In this document: one piece after another, positions 17,101 to 26,901 of the stretch
Layout: each line of letters begins with the position of its first letter
How positions within the stretch are numbered: the first letter of the stretch is position 1
Assembly (NCBI GenBank): GCA_903929035.1
Contig: CAIYTF010000127.1
Coordinates: 30,889 to 94,888, forward strand
Length of the DNA stretch: 64,000 nucleotides
DNA from: an uncultured Ignavibacteriales bacterium
GTDB lineage: Bacteria > Bacteroidota > Ignavibacteria > Ignavibacteriales > Ignavibacteriaceae
Reading direction: 5' to 3'
Position numbers and translations under genes: made by a program
Notes under the pieces: model-generated
The model's database searches: none
Told to the model about the DNA's origin: nothing
The model's input: only the letters and a program-made list of their open reading frames with translations

Positions 17101-20100
17101 TAATGCTGTTAATTCGCTAAATTTGATATCAATTTCACTCCAGTTCCTTTGGCTCGGGTCCGGTTGAAGCGGCTGACGGTATTCGTAATAATTAAGCGTA
17201 TCCGTGCCGAATCGGAATGACACATCAGAATTATATTCGCTCGTATCCTTAAAATAAGCGATAGATGAGGTTTCATAGCTTTCTGGTGTGTGAATATAAA
17301 GTTTCATCTCGCTATAATTAAACAGATACAGCGGCTGGTAAAGATACTTTATTGCCTGCCGTGAATCATTGACAGCAAGTTTATTAAATCTAAGATTAAG
17401 AGACTGCTCGTTCTTTAAAATATTTTGATCCGGTCTTGTATTATCTTTCTCCCTCTGTACACCACCCGGACTAAAATATTCAGGATTATCTTCAACACTT
17501 ACCACTGAAATTGACATTATTGACTTTGTTGTATCGTTTTTTTGCCATTGGTTTCCAACAAGATTAAATTCAGCCATCCTAAAATGGGTTCTACTTGAAA
17601 CACCGGTAACAAAAACACGCACCATATCGACAACTGTAAAACTTGGATCACCAACTTTTGTCTTAAATGACTTCAAAGGAACACGAACTAAGTACCATTT
17701 ATCAGCACTGCCACCGCCGCCAGCAATGAATGGATTTACTGATACAGCAGTATCTAATGGAATTTCGTATCTGTAATAGCTGTTAGCATCATCTAAAGTT
17801 CCGTTGTGATTTAGATCCTCTGTATCGGGAAATCTACCCACATCTGTTAATGCCGCGTTTCCTTCAGTTCCATTGATATGCATATAGTCATCTGCCACAT
17901 AAGTACCTGTTCTGGAGAACGAAAAATTATCATTGCTTGGGTCGCTATTAGCACTCCCGTACTGATCCCGTTCCTGTCCATCATTCAATCCATCAAGACC
18001 GATATCTTCGCCCTGATCTATAAGTTCATTCAAATTTTTATCTTCGGTATCGAGTCTTCCGTTTGGTATCACGTCTTCAGAAATTCTGCCTAAGTCAATA
18101 TTGACTTTAGCACCTTTAGGTACAACATCCTGCAGCTGCATCCAAAATTCAATAAATTCAATATTCTCTTCATCAAGATTATTCGCTGTTGAAGAAAGCA
18201 TTTTCATCATACCGCCCCAGCTTTTTTCCGGTTCGGTTATTGGATGATTCACGCCGTCAACACCATAATTGTATGCACCGGCAGCATCCGGCTGAAATAC
18301 AAAATCCAAAACAGTAACTGCTTCATCTCCGGTTGCCACTTTCTTGAGCGGCCATATACTTTTATAATTCACGTTTGAAGGAAGCACGTTAAACCACCAC
18401 GATTTCCCCTTATAATCCATTTTTGAAAGACCGGGAAGTGATTCTATTAATGGGTCTAACAAATCGGGGATACTGATGTCTTTCCACGAAGTGTAACTGA
18501 TACCAATAGGAATAATTCGTTTAGCACCTTCAAAATCATCTATATAGGCTACATTGTTCCCATTGTCGCTTGTGATGGTGCTTGTTTTTGTGTTAGGGTT
18601 CGGACTCATCATAGCAACTTCCCCTGTGAGTTTGAAATTTGACATTTCCTTGGTTGATATAACTTTGTCTATAGCATTTGTCAAAAAGGGCAAATCGCGT
18701 GATGTTGTAAAATCGAGACCGTAAATAGAGTTGCTGAGAGGCTCTTCACCAATCCTAACCTTGTCACTCAAGGTCTGCTGGCTAAGCGTCAGCATTGAAA
18801 AACCTAATTTTGTGTTTTGCGAAATATCAATCATACCGCGCAACCCGAATAAAGTTTTGGATGCAATCTGAAAAAGATCATTTTCTTCATAAGAAATTTT
18901 TAAATTCGCACCCGGAGCCAACGCGGATTCATTTCTGATGGTTACGGTTCCAATGTTATAATCAACAGTGTAGTCAACTCCATTGGTAAGGTCACGACCA
19001 TTTAGAGAAACCTTTACCGAATTCTCTACAATATTGAATCCTAATTGATAGGTTGACTGAGATGAACCGGTTGATTTGCTGACAATGAGAAATTTGTCCT
19101 TCATAGTATTCTGCTTGGCAAAGGTGGTCGAAAGATCATATACATCATTATAGCAAAGGCTTGTATCTGCTAATGGCAAGTTTCTGCCAAAAGGCTGCAA
19201 ACGAGGAAAAATAATTTCACCTGTTTCAGGCAATATTGTTACTCCCGGCTTAAAATCGAAAATACCGTCAGGCTGAGCATTGCCGCTCACGTCAACCAAA
19301 TCAAAACCAAAAGCACTTAATAATTTTACATTATTGAGTATAGACTGCGGATCGCTTCCTTGAACTGCATATTTAATATCAAGCTGAAATCCTTCCTTTT
19401 TGATATCACGAGGGCCTAACGGGTAAATATTTTTCAGCATAAGATTCCACGCCTCTGTATTTTCCGGCTGGAGATTTGGCGGCTTTACTAACTTCAGAAT
19501 TATTCTTTTAGCCGTATCTGCCTGCGTGGATGAAAGGAACTCGCCATAAAAGAGGTCATCTTCCGCACCAACCATCAGGTTCTCCCTGCGGTAAGAAACC
19601 GCGATAGCATCTTGATCCTGCAAATTTGTCTTGAATGTTATAAAGCCTGTTTCAGGGTGGAGAATATAATCCTGACCTTGCATCAGGCGAACAAAGCGGC
19701 CTTTAACAACTGCTCCCGGGCGGCCCGATGAATCCCTCAAAGACTCAGGATATTTTCCTGCTTCAGTTCGTTCAGGCAAGTTGATATATGCAATACCATT
19801 CCTTTCAAGGGATTTATCACTAACTGTCTGATATACAGTTTTCCAAACCTCGATATCTTTTACGCGGTATTGCATTGTTATTACAGGCGTAGGATTTCCA
19901 AAATACTTGTAAAACAGATTAAGCTCACTGCCTGCAATTTCCGTTGTATCCGCGTAAACTTTGTCAAGGAAAAAGTGATTTTTGGAATAATCATACGCGT
20001 GGATCGTGCTTTCAGTAGCCTGCGATCCTCCTGATACCGATTTTTCTTTCACTTCACCTTTTTTCTGAGATGCGATAGCCGTGAGTGTCAACGGTCCCAT

Positions 20101-21372
20101 TTTGAAATTAGCTTTAATACCAAACAAAGCTTCGCTGCCTCCAACTAAACCGGATGTTGATAAGGAAACATTACCTGCTTCCACGCTTTGAACAATCTCA
20201 TCTTCAAATCCGGTATATTTTATTTTTAACTGGTTTTCGTATTCAAAAGTTCGTTCAGTGTTCCAGTCGGCACTAATTTGCAGCTTGTCGCCAATAGTTC
20301 CGTTAACATTTACCTGTACTTGTTGGCGGAAATCAGGCTCATTGCGGGTATTTCCCAAACTTGAAGCAGTAATTCCTTCAGTGGTTTCGTTTCGCCACGC
20401 TCCGTGGATATCAACTGAACCTCCAATACGCAAACTAATCTTCGGTGCGCCAAAAATGCTTAATACTCCAACGCTTGGCAGAGGAATTTCGAAATCGGTT
20501 ATATCCTTAATAATGTTAGATAAATCTTTTTTACCCGCTTTTGCTTCATATTTCAACGCGAGAGCATCCCACATTTCGTTTTCTCTTGACTTCATCTTCA
20601 TAGCAATGTAGTCGTTAATTGGAATTTTTAGCTCAGGCTTAATCAATTGCTCCCCGATTTTCTCGCGGAGTATCATATACTTTCCTGTCGAATCAATTGT
20701 TAAAGTCTTTGTTCTTCGCGTAGAATTTGCAAAAAACTTTGAAGGACGCTTGGTAAAAACCGAAGAGGTTGGAAAATCTTTATGTATATATTTGAAAAAT
20801 TGTTTACGCGCGGTTGAATCAATTTTTAGAGAGTCAATTTTAACCGTATCCCTCTTGGCTGTCAATGAATCGATTTTATAATGGGAAGTATCTTTTTTTG
20901 CAGTCAATGAATCTATCTTTAAATGAGAAGTATCCTTATTGAAAGAAACAGGTTTCAACGAATCCGTTTTTTTTGCAGATGTGTCACCAAATGACAAGAG
21001 GCTGTCAACAGGAACTTGAAATAACTTTAGGCTGTCATTTTTATTGTTGGCAAGTGAGTCCTTAGACATAATGACATTAGAAGTATGAAGTGTATCGCCG
21101 TTGAGTTTCGCGGTTGTATCCAACGAATGTTTCCCATTGGCAACATTCCTAACAGAATCTATTGTAAAGAAATTATAACGCGGATTCCATTTTAAATCAG
21201 AAGATTCAAAACTCTCGTTCGATAGAACAAAACCAATGCTGAATAGGCACAGCAATACAGCACCGGGTAATAAACCTAACGAGGTTAGAAATCGGATTTG
21301 AGAATTTATTTTAAAAATAATCGGACCTATTTTTCTATGACTACAACTGACTAAAGAAACTCGCGGGAACAC
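14125..21372 (-). CDS. sprA: SprA, outer-membrane translocon of the type IX secretion system
   Basis: At 2415 aa this is one of the largest expected barrel proteins and has the usual SprA length. It starts at a GTG (21372). A hydrophobic segment at about residues 29-50 is the signal peptide, preceded by an unusually long basic leader. Residues 100-190 contain a low-complexity run of DSLxxKxDTS repeats, and a second such stretch (KKDS/SDSL units) lies near residue 1960. The rest has the SprA features: FGAPKISLRIGGSVDIHGAWRNET, TISYEENDLFQ-like strand pairs, WVDELRV and many aromatic beta strands. SprA forms the ~36-strand pore through which proteins with T9SS C-terminal domains leave the periplasm. 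Substrates are present at 51492 and 53345. No other gld/spr genes are adjacent. Confidence 0.93.
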   Translation of the reverse strand: MFPRVSLVSCSHRKIGPIIFKINSQIRFLTSLGLLPGAVLLCLFSIGFVLSNESFESSDLKWNPRYNFFTIDSVRNVANGKHSLDTTAKLNGDTLHTSNVIMSKDSLANNKNDSLKLFQVPVDSLLSFGDTSAKKTDSLKPVSFNKDTSHLKIDSLTAKKDTSHYKIDSLTAKRDTVKIDSLKIDSTARKQFFKYIHKDFPTSSVFTKRPSKFFANSTRRTKTLTIDSTGKYMILREKIGEQLIKPELKIPINDYIAMKMKSRENEMWDALALKYEAKAGKKDLSNIIKDITDFEIPLPSVGVLSIFGAPKISLRIGGSVDIHGAWRNETTEGITASSLGNTRNEPDFRQQVQVNVNGTIGDKLQISADWNTERTFEYENQLKIKYTGFEDEIVQSVEAGNVSLSTSGLVGGSEALFGIKANFKMGPLTLTAIASQKKGEVKEKSVSGGSQATESTIHAYDYSKNHFFLDKVYADTTEIAGSELNLFYKYFGNPTPVITMQYRVKDIEVWKTVYQTVSDKSLERNGIAYINLPERTEAGKYPESLRDSSGRPGAVVKGRFVRLMQGQDYILHPETGFITFKTNLQDQDAIAVSYRRENLMVGAEDDLFYGEFLSSTQADTAKRIILKLVKPPNLQPENTEAWNLMLKNIYPLGPRDIKKEGFQLDIKYAVQGSDPQSILNNVKLLSAFGFDLVDVSGNAQPDGIFDFKPGVTILPETGEIIFPRLQPFGRNLPLADTSLCYNDVYDLSTTFAKQNTMKDKFLIVSKSTGSSQSTYQLGFNIVENSVKVSLNGRDLTNGVDYTVDYNIGTVTIRNESALAPGANLKISYEENDLFQIASKTLFGLRGMIDISQNTKLGFSMLTLSQQTLSDKVRIGEEPLSNSIYGLDFTTSRDLPFLTNAIDKVISTKEMSNFKLTGEVAMMSPNPNTKTSTITSDNGNNVAYIDDFEGAKRIIPIGISYTSWKDISIPDLLDPLIESLPGLSKMDYKGKSWWFNVLPSNVNYKSIWPLKKVATGDEAVTVLDFVFQPDAAGAYNYGVDGVNHPITEPEKSWGGMMKMLSSTANNLDEENIEFIEFWMQLQDVVPKGAKVNIDLGRISEDVIPNGRLDTEDKNLNELIDQGEDIGLDGLNDGQERDQYGSANSDPSNDNFSFSRTGTYVADDYMHINGTEGNAALTDVGRFPDTEDLNHNGTLDDANSYYRYEIPLDTAVSVNPFIAGGGGSADKWYLVRVPLKSFKTKVGDPSFTVVDMVRVFVTGVSSRTHFRMAEFNLVGNQWQKNDTTKSIMSISVVSVEDNPEYFSPGGVQREKDNTRPDQNILKNEQSLNLRFNKLAVNDSRQAIKYLYQPLYLFNYSEMKLYIHTPESYETSSIAYFKDTSEYNSDVSFRFGTDTLNYYEYRQPLQPDPSQRNWSEIDIKFSELTALKQIRDSVNMDYKVSVPGKPGHYYVVRGNPTLTAIKFLSFGIKHRQNSNLALNEPVSGDIWVDELRVIGADNTKGIAYTASASLKLADVISLNVNVSHTDPYFHRLSDRFGSKMDQMAWGFSADVDVLKIIPLGGQDNNLKVNYSRSESIGKPLYLAGTDIKVSEAKKLAMDKLLKDTNLTRQEAVNLANHIETDAQNLNVSETWTVANIKLKLPSNYWLIRDTWNSLSFGFNYNKTFSRNATVLDSRSWLWNANMNYTLNISPDYSFYPAGLPYIGGLFGYFNDYRTARVYYLPQSISYNITAKRSRSFNTNRTIGTSIANEIIARDFATTRGLSSNWKMTENGFFNVSTTYSFDAASSLSYLETDAFSQQRPESRIWRDIFTSAFFGKDFQYSQSIDIKTSPRLPNIWDLGKYLTLTAGYNVRYQWSNDVRQEELGRSVGYNNRTSLGLTLRWKSLLDPLFQDDPNAAQQPNTPQQQVPERGRDFGEVKGRQNGLPRPGEWQNPLTEQSQTPAAGQVQGMQNPSATVGTQPVRPVIDSNFVKKDSVSYKSDSLVLKKDSLAAKKDSIQVKPKSPIYKQGLLALKILGRILIADYESIAINFSNDNTLGSSGIRGTGNGLKNFWGIKYNSEEGPSRLYMIGLSSDVGLRAKKANLTDNFSQRNSIDLRTSKPLWEGAKIDFTWKLGWSVSKSTSLLSDSLGHVTVTNVTSTGSINRSFLTLPPVFFLSFLKSGVKRVHEIYAQGTQDQAALSNAFLQGFETLPLLGKIGFMKNFTNFIPRPNWRITWDGLEKLILFRSFTKRVSIDHSYTSEYTEGWKIDQTGNQVVQSQKITMGFQPLVGLNMTFNDLWSGNMTGNIKYSTRSGYDLGATTKNITEDFSKEIGISFNYSKSGFEIPLFGISLKNDIEFSFSYSTAKSSNILYDLAQFNENGTPQNGTTRISLEPRIKYVISSRVTLSVFYKRSKTTPEGAARVPPTTTNEAGLDVRISIQ

Positions 21373-21556
21373 CCTGAAATTTCAGTTAATTAATAGTATC
21401 AAGCCTCTATATAGTTCTCCGACTTCTCAATTTATTATTCTTAAAGATTAAAACATAAATTTATGAAAATATGACTAAATCTGAAAATATTATTTTTTTT
21501 GAAATTTGCTAAAAAATATGGAAATAATTTCAGAAAGCACAATATCGCTATTATAT

Positions 21557-22252
21557 TCAAAATTCTACCTGACAAAGATCAAGAATGTTCGTTTTTGATG
21601 AAAGAGTATCAATCCATTTCCCTTTTTCAATGATTACGCACGACAATTTATTAGAGCCGCACGCGCCTGTATCTATATACAATCCGTTGGATTTCTTGTC
21701 AAAAGTTACCTCTTCATATTTTGTATGCCCCACAACTTGGAGCTTACCAATATTAAATAATTTTGATCGGTTCCAGAAAATGTCATCATTAATATCGTTC
21801 GCGAAAAAACGTGTCCATTTGTCATTATCCCAATTTACGCAGTCTTTTAACACATTACCATAATTGATCGAGACTCCGGCGTGTGAAATAAAACAATCTT
21901 CAAGGTTATAAAAAAGTGGAAATGAGTCAATAAAATTGAGATGCTCCCGCAATTTTTCTTGTTCCCACGAATATGAATTAATTGTCTCATAATTACCATT
22001 CAATATCCAACTTCCAAAGTAAGGATGTTTAGGATATTTAAAAGCATACAAGAACATACAATCGTGGTTGCCAAGTGTAACCTTTATATTGTTTGTTATA
22101 CAATAACTCACCACCGGAAGAGAATGTAAACCGCGGTCAACTATGTCGCCAACGCAATAAATATCAATATTTTCATACTTATCACGGACAGCTGCTGCTA
22201 AATCACGCAGCGTATAGTAGCAGCCGTGAATATCACCAATTACGCCTACCAA
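21557..22252 (-). CDS. Metallophosphoesterase, PrpA/PrpE-like serine/threonine phosphatase
   Basis: This 231-aa protein shows the calcineurin-type metallophosphatase motifs in order: GDIHGC (residues 6-11), VGDIVDRG and LGNHDC. Later metal-binding histidines are in SHAGVS and VGHTKYE, followed by YIDTGA. That is the pattern of small bacterial protein phosphatases such as E. coli PrpA and Bacillus PrpE, or of the related diadenosine tetraphosphatase ApaH. The substrate cannot be told from sequence. It lies 23 nt downstream of the trans-sulfuration gene on the same strand and may be co-transcribed with it. Confidence 0.87.
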   Translation of the reverse strand: MVGVIGDIHGCYYTLRDLAAAVRDKYENIDIYCVGDIVDRGLHSLPVVSYCITNNIKVTLGNHDCMFLYAFKYPKHPYFGSWILNGNYETINSYSWEQEKLREHLNFIDSFPLFYNLEDCFISHAGVSINYGNVLKDCVNWDNDKWTRFFANDINDDIFWNRSKLFNIGKLQVVGHTKYEEVTFDKKSNGLYIDTGACGSNKLSCVIIEKGKWIDTLSSKTNILDLCQVEF

Positions 22253-22275
22253 AATATTATCAGATATAATATAGT

Positions 22276-23604
22276 TTAAAGGTTAGCCAGACAGGTTTCC
22301 AAATCCATAATCAAGTCTTCGCTGTTTTCCAGCCCGATCGCGAGGCGAATACCTCCGGGATGTATTCCTGCTGCAAGCAATTCATCAGGGGGGATCATAG
22401 AATGAGTCATTGATGCAGGATGTTCCATAAGGGTTCTTGTATGCCCTAAACTCACGGCGAGAGTTAGAGTGTAAGCATTTTTTGCAGCATAATTCATAAG
22501 CCGCTTGCCGTTCTCTTTCATCTCCGCGGAATCTTTCCCTTTTACAGTAAAATAAATCAGACTGCCCGGCGAAAAATCACCATCAAAATCGAGCATCTGT
22601 TTCATTGCAATATTAAAGTATTCAAAAGACGGAAGACCCGGATAGTTCACATATTCAATCAATGGATGCTCTGCAAGATATTCAGCTACCTGCATTGCAT
22701 TTTGAATTTGTCTTTGCATACGCAGATGAAGAGTAGGAAGTCCATACGTGAGGATAGACCAAGCAGCTTTTGTCCCAAGTACGGCACCAAAATCTTTTCG
22801 GATTAGCAGCAGCATATCTCTAAAATGTGCCGGACCAATAACCGCGCCACCCATATCAGTTCCAAAACCGCCAATTCCCTTTGTTAGTGAATGAACTACA
22901 AAATCGGCTCCGAACTCAATCGGGCGTTGGCAATATGGTGTTGCAAAAGTGTTATCAACAACAATATATATTTTTTCTTTCTCTTTCCTGTCTTTGTTAT
23001 ATTCATCAACTACATCGCGTATAGCTTTAATGTCAATTATATCTAAGGTCGGATTAGAAGGTGATTCAAAATATACTACTCTTGTATTGGAGGATATGAC
23101 AGTATGTAAATTTCCGGGGTTCGTTAGATCGATTTGTTTCGAGGAGATATTATAGCGGGGATACCAGTTAACCAATAATGAGTATGTACATCCGTAAAGA
23201 GCTTTGTGCGCGATAATTTCATTTCCTGATTTACAAAGAACACCCAAGATACCGGAGATTGCTCCCATACCAGATGCAAAAGTAACTGCAGTTCCACCCT
23301 TTTCAATATAAGCAAGATTCTCTTCTAACAAGTCTTTATTAGGCTCGCCTAATCTGTCATATATATATATTGGGAGCTGCCCTTTAACTTCTGAATCCGT
23401 GTTAGCAAATTCGCTAAAGCCTTCAGCACCGCGTTCAACGGAGTCTAAACGAAATATTACTGATGAAGTCATAGGAGTGACAACGTGGTGAGAATAGTCC
23501 CACTTGACACTTTCATTCTTTCCATAAATAAGGTGTGTCTCCATTGAATACTTGGAGTCATCGATATGCTTTTTTGTCTCAGGGGATTCAATTTTTTTTC
23601 CCAT
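22276..23604 (-). CDS. PLP-dependent trans-sulfuration enzyme (cystathionine gamma-synthase / methionine gamma-lyase family)
   Basis: The 442-aa protein belongs to the Cys/Met metabolism PLP family. The PLP lysine is K242 in DFVVHSLTKGIGG. Other family segments are ASGMGAISG (phosphate-binding), ALYGCTYSLL, ESPSNPTLDIID, VVDNTFATPYCQRP and SLGHTRTLMEHPASMTHS near the end. An N-terminal extension of about 35 residues precedes the core. The family splits, eliminates or exchanges groups at the gamma carbon of cystathionine, homoserine esters or methionine. The residues I can see do not decide which. The next gene downstream encodes a phosphatase. Confidence 0.88.
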   Translation of the reverse strand: MGKKIESPETKKHIDDSKYSMETHLIYGKNESVKWDYSHHVVTPMTSSVIFRLDSVERGAEGFSEFANTDSEVKGQLPIYIYDRLGEPNKDLLEENLAYIEKGGTAVTFASGMGAISGILGVLCKSGNEIIAHKALYGCTYSLLVNWYPRYNISSKQIDLTNPGNLHTVISSNTRVVYFESPSNPTLDIIDIKAIRDVVDEYNKDRKEKEKIYIVVDNTFATPYCQRPIEFGADFVVHSLTKGIGGFGTDMGGAVIGPAHFRDMLLLIRKDFGAVLGTKAAWSILTYGLPTLHLRMQRQIQNAMQVAEYLAEHPLIEYVNYPGLPSFEYFNIAMKQMLDFDGDFSPGSLIYFTVKGKDSAEMKENGKRLMNYAAKNAYTLTLAVSLGHTRTLMEHPASMTHSMIPPDELLAAGIHPGGIRLAIGLENSEDLIMDLETCLANL

Positions 23605-23739
23605 TCGCGCGACCTTTCAATTTTCTTAACCGTGAAGTTACGAAAAATGATTGATACCTAAAAATCTAAAAAGGCATATTACACGTTAGGAACAACAAAT
23701 AAACCTTTTGACTTTTTCAGGACACGCTGCCTATTAAAT

Positions 23740-25128
23740 TTACATTCCCTGATTCTTTGATCCGATAATCTGCCAAAACGTGATGAAAATAATCTTAATG
23801 TCTAATGATAAAGACCAGTTTTCTACATACCATATATCGTGCAGGATACGCTTTTCTATATGCAGTTTGTTTAGTTCCGGATCGGCAACATCGCCGCGCA
23901 GCCCGTGAATTTGCGCCCAGCCTGTTATTCCCGGCTTTACCAAGCTCCTAAGCCTGATTTCATCCACATACTCTTTATATCGTTCTTCAAATAACACAGC
24001 GTGCGGGCGAGGACCTACAAGCGACATATCACCCTTTAGCACGTTAAAAAACTGCGGTAATTCATCCAAATTATATTTGCGTAAAACATTGCCGAATCGG
24101 GTTACGCGGTTGTCATCCCCTATTGAAGCAGCTTTCCCCCCGCGATCATATATCATTGACCGGAGTTTATAGCATAAGAATGTTTTATTGTTTTTCCCCA
24201 CCCGATCCTGAACGTAAAAAACGGGTCCCGAGTTAAATATTTTTTGTAATATAACGAGAATAGATAATAACCACCACCCTGCTAAACCAAAAAAAATTAA
24301 CGCGAATAAAATATCAACAATTCGTTTTAATACCTGCATTTGGAACTCTTCTAACGGCTCGGAACGGATTGAAAACAATGGATAGCTGCCTATCGTGGAT
24401 AGCGATACTGTCTTGGGAAGTAATGAAAGAAAGTCAGGGAGCAAAAAAGTATGCAGCGCGAAAACGTTACAGAGTTTGATAACGCGAAGAATATTTTCTT
24501 CACTTACCCGCGAAGGAGCAATTACTGCCTCGCTTATGTTATTGTTCTCGATAACCGCGCTTAACCGCGTTATTGTTGCATCCATATTATCTTCATCCAA
24601 AGCGGCAAGCGGGAATGTTTCTATTTGTTCATAGCCAAGCGAAGGAATGTTTATTATATCGGATACAAAATTTTCAACTGCCTTTATGTTCCCGATAACT
24701 AACAACTTTCTCTCGAACTTCCCTGTTCGGCGTAAATGCTTCACCGTCTTTCGATAAATAACAAGACGAAGAAATACAAAAAAGAGAAGCAGGAAGGAAT
24801 AGATGAACAAAAAGTTTCGAGTAAACAATAATTCTTTCACGATAAATATGAAAAAAACTATTGTCGCGGAATGAATAATCACGAACTTGAAAGTTTGCAT
24901 TACCTGCTCAAAATAAACACGTGCCCCAATATCTTTATAAAACCCTGCCGATGATGTTGAAAAATACCAGATAAATATCAGTATAGGCAATAACGCGAAC
25001 ATATACGAGTGAAGCATCAGCGTTGCAAACGACTGTGAAACGACCGCCGCGACAAAAAATGATATAATAATGGCGGCTGCATCAGCAGCTAACGCGGAGT
25101 TTGATAGTGAACGTTGTTTTGTAATCAT
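23740..25128 (-). CDS. Undecaprenyl-phosphate sugar-1-phosphate transferase (WcaJ/WbaP type)
   Basis: The N-terminal half has four or five membrane helices and a CoA-binding-like nucleotide fold (LLVIGN, residues about 140-250). The C-terminal ~200 residues form the bacterial sugar transferase domain. A membrane helix (ILFALIFFGLAGWWLLSILV) is followed by SGPVFYVQDRVG, FLCYKLRSM, LRKYNLDELPQFFNVLKGDMSLVGPRP and KPGITGWAQIHG. The enzyme loads the first sugar phosphate on the lipid carrier and so starts synthesis of an exopolysaccharide or O-antigen unit. The following glycosyltransferase, 39 nt upstream on the same strand, supports this role. The sugar used is unknown. Confidence 0.92.
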   Translation of the reverse strand: MITKQRSLSNSALAADAAAIIISFFVAAVVSQSFATLMLHSYMFALLPILIFIWYFSTSSAGFYKDIGARVYFEQVMQTFKFVIIHSATIVFFIFIVKELLFTRNFLFIYSFLLLFFVFLRLVIYRKTVKHLRRTGKFERKLLVIGNIKAVENFVSDIINIPSLGYEQIETFPLAALDEDNMDATITRLSAVIENNNISEAVIAPSRVSEENILRVIKLCNVFALHTFLLPDFLSLLPKTVSLSTIGSYPLFSIRSEPLEEFQMQVLKRIVDILFALIFFGLAGWWLLSILVILQKIFNSGPVFYVQDRVGKNNKTFLCYKLRSMIYDRGGKAASIGDDNRVTRFGNVLRKYNLDELPQFFNVLKGDMSLVGPRPHAVLFEERYKEYVDEIRLRSLVKPGITGWAQIHGLRGDVADPELNKLHIEKRILHDIWYVENWSLSLDIKIIFITFWQIIGSKNQGM

Positions 25129-25167
25129 AAGTAAAATCCGCCTATTGACTGCAAAATTTTCACTCTG

Positions 25168-26283
25168 CTAATCAAAAAATATCTCAATTTTACTATCTGC
25201 AAATAACCTTATTTCCTCCTCAAATCGTTTCCGGCTAAACCGCTGTGCATCTTGTGAAATAGCGGCAGATGAAAATGTGTCGATTGTTTTTTCAAAACGT
25301 TCAACACCCGCGCGCAATGAATCCGCTGTTTGTTCATTGAAGTGGATACCGGTTATGCCATCGGTAACCGTTTCTTTCGCTCCGCCTTTTCGCAAAGCAA
25401 TCACGGGAGTGCCGCACGAAAGTGCCTCGGGAATAACAATACCGAAATCTTCTTCTGCCGCGAATACGAATGCTTTTGCTTTCTGCAATAAAACTTTTAA
25501 TTCTGAACGCGGGCGATACCCCAACAGTTCTATGTTCTTGGCTGAAAGTGATTTTATCTTTGCTAATTCAGGTCCTTCGCCGACTACAAGAAGTTTTTTA
25601 TCGGGCATTCGCGCGAATGCCTCGACAATCAAATCTATTTTTTTATAATAGACTAACCGCGAAACAGTAATATAATAGTCGTCCTTATTACTTTCACACG
25701 GGAAATTGTCAACATCAACGGGTGGATAAATTACCGTTGCAGGTTTGTTATAAATCTTTTGAATCCGCGCCGCGGTATAGCGCGAGTTAGCGATAAAATA
25801 ATCCACACGGTTGGCTGTGGTAAAATCCCAGATACGAATTTTGTGAAGAAAATAGCGTGTCAACACGCTTAGCAGTCCCTTGTCAAGTCCTGCAGTACGT
25901 AAATACTGATGATATAAATCCCACGCGTAGCGCATCGGGCTGTGGCAATAACATATATGAAGTTGATTACTTTTTGTTAAGACCCCTTTAGCAACTGAAT
26001 GTGAATTACTGAACACGACATCGTAGTCTGTCACATCAATCTGTTCGATGGCAATAGGAAATAACGGTAGATATTTTCTGAAATGCTTTTCTGCACCGGG
26101 CAATTGCTGAATGAAAGATGTTCGTGTTGTTTTACCTTTCAAATATTTAGCACGCGCCTCGTTGGAAAAAAAATCGACAAGCGCGTATACATCAAAATCA
26201 GGATAGATGTTCATAAACGATTCAACACACTGTTCTGAGCCGGCAGGATACTCGAACCATTCGTGGACAAAAGCTTTTTTCAT
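25168..26283 (-). CDS. GT4-family glycosyltransferase
   Basis: This 371-aa protein has the GT-B fold signatures of family GT4. The N-terminal domain contains HEWFEYPAGSEQ, and CYCHSPMRYAWDLYHQYL is typical of WbaZ/RfaG-like mannosyl- or glucosyltransferases. The C-terminal domain has YYITVSRLVYYKKIDLIVEAF, LLVVGEGPE and the E-x7-E motif EDFGIVIPEALSCGTPVIA. It acts at the inner membrane face, adding a sugar from a nucleotide donor to a growing glycan, most likely on the lipid carrier primed by the adjacent transferase. Donor and acceptor are unknown. Confidence 0.9.
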   Translation of the reverse strand: MKKAFVHEWFEYPAGSEQCVESFMNIYPDFDVYALVDFFSNEARAKYLKGKTTRTSFIQQLPGAEKHFRKYLPLFPIAIEQIDVTDYDVVFSNSHSVAKGVLTKSNQLHICYCHSPMRYAWDLYHQYLRTAGLDKGLLSVLTRYFLHKIRIWDFTTANRVDYFIANSRYTAARIQKIYNKPATVIYPPVDVDNFPCESNKDDYYITVSRLVYYKKIDLIVEAFARMPDKKLLVVGEGPELAKIKSLSAKNIELLGYRPRSELKVLLQKAKAFVFAAEEDFGIVIPEALSCGTPVIALRKGGAKETVTDGITGIHFNEQTADSLRAGVERFEKTIDTFSSAAISQDAQRFSRKRFEEEIRLFADSKIEIFFD

Positions 26284-26498
26284 TAGCGGATTTATTTTAT
26301 TGTTAGCACATTATAATATTTTTACAAGGCTAAAGATATGAAATTTGAGTGGACTTTTTGTACTGTCATACAACTACTCCAATATTGACAGCCCCTTTAT
26401 TTCAAGATATTGGAAGCTCCTTGAGGCGGATTCCAGACCCGACTTAAATTTTACTATTTTTTTCCCACGCGAAATGTTATAGAGCCGGGAAAAGGCTG

Positions 26499-26879
26499 CT
26501 ATTCAACATAAAGTTTACTATTCACTATCCTTAAAACAGCTTCGCTGTCAAATGGCTTAAAAATATATTCTTCTGCTCCAAGATCAAACCCGCGAATGAA
26601 ACTTTGAACATCTGTTTTACCGGTTACAAATATTATCGGGATAGAAGCAGATCGCGGGTTTGATTTTACCCGCTGAGCAACTTCAAACCCATCAATTTCA
26701 GGCATCATTACATCAAGGAGTATAAGGTCAAGAGATGCTCCGGAATTGATTATTTCGAGAGCTCGTTTACCGTTTGTTGCAACTTTGATATTATGTTCAC
26801 TTAGTAGTTCAGCTAATATTGCAATATTCTCCGATGCATCATCTACTATCAGTATGGTTTTTTCTTTTATTTCACTCAT
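26499..26879 (-). CDS. Stand-alone response regulator receiver (CheY-like)
   Basis: This 126-aa single-domain receiver has the acidic pair D13/D14 (IVDDA), phospho-acceptor D56 in LILLDVMMP, T/S switch near VTGK and the conserved lysine K108 in IFKPF. It has no output domain, so it would act by protein contact or as a phosphate shuttle. It is the last gene of a three-gene minus-strand run with a receiver-adenylate cyclase and a large hybrid kinase, at spacings of 22 and 27 nt. It is closely similar in sequence to the receiver of the next gene, which suggests duplication. Confidence 0.92.
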   Translation of the reverse strand: MSEIKEKTILIVDDASENIAILAELLSEHNIKVATNGKRALEIINSGASLDLILLDVMMPEIDGFEVAQRVKSNPRSASIPIIFVTGKTDVQSFIRGFDLGAEEYIFKPFDSEAVLRIVNSKLYVE

Positions 26880-26901
26880 TTGTAAATCATTTCAAATCTT
26901 A

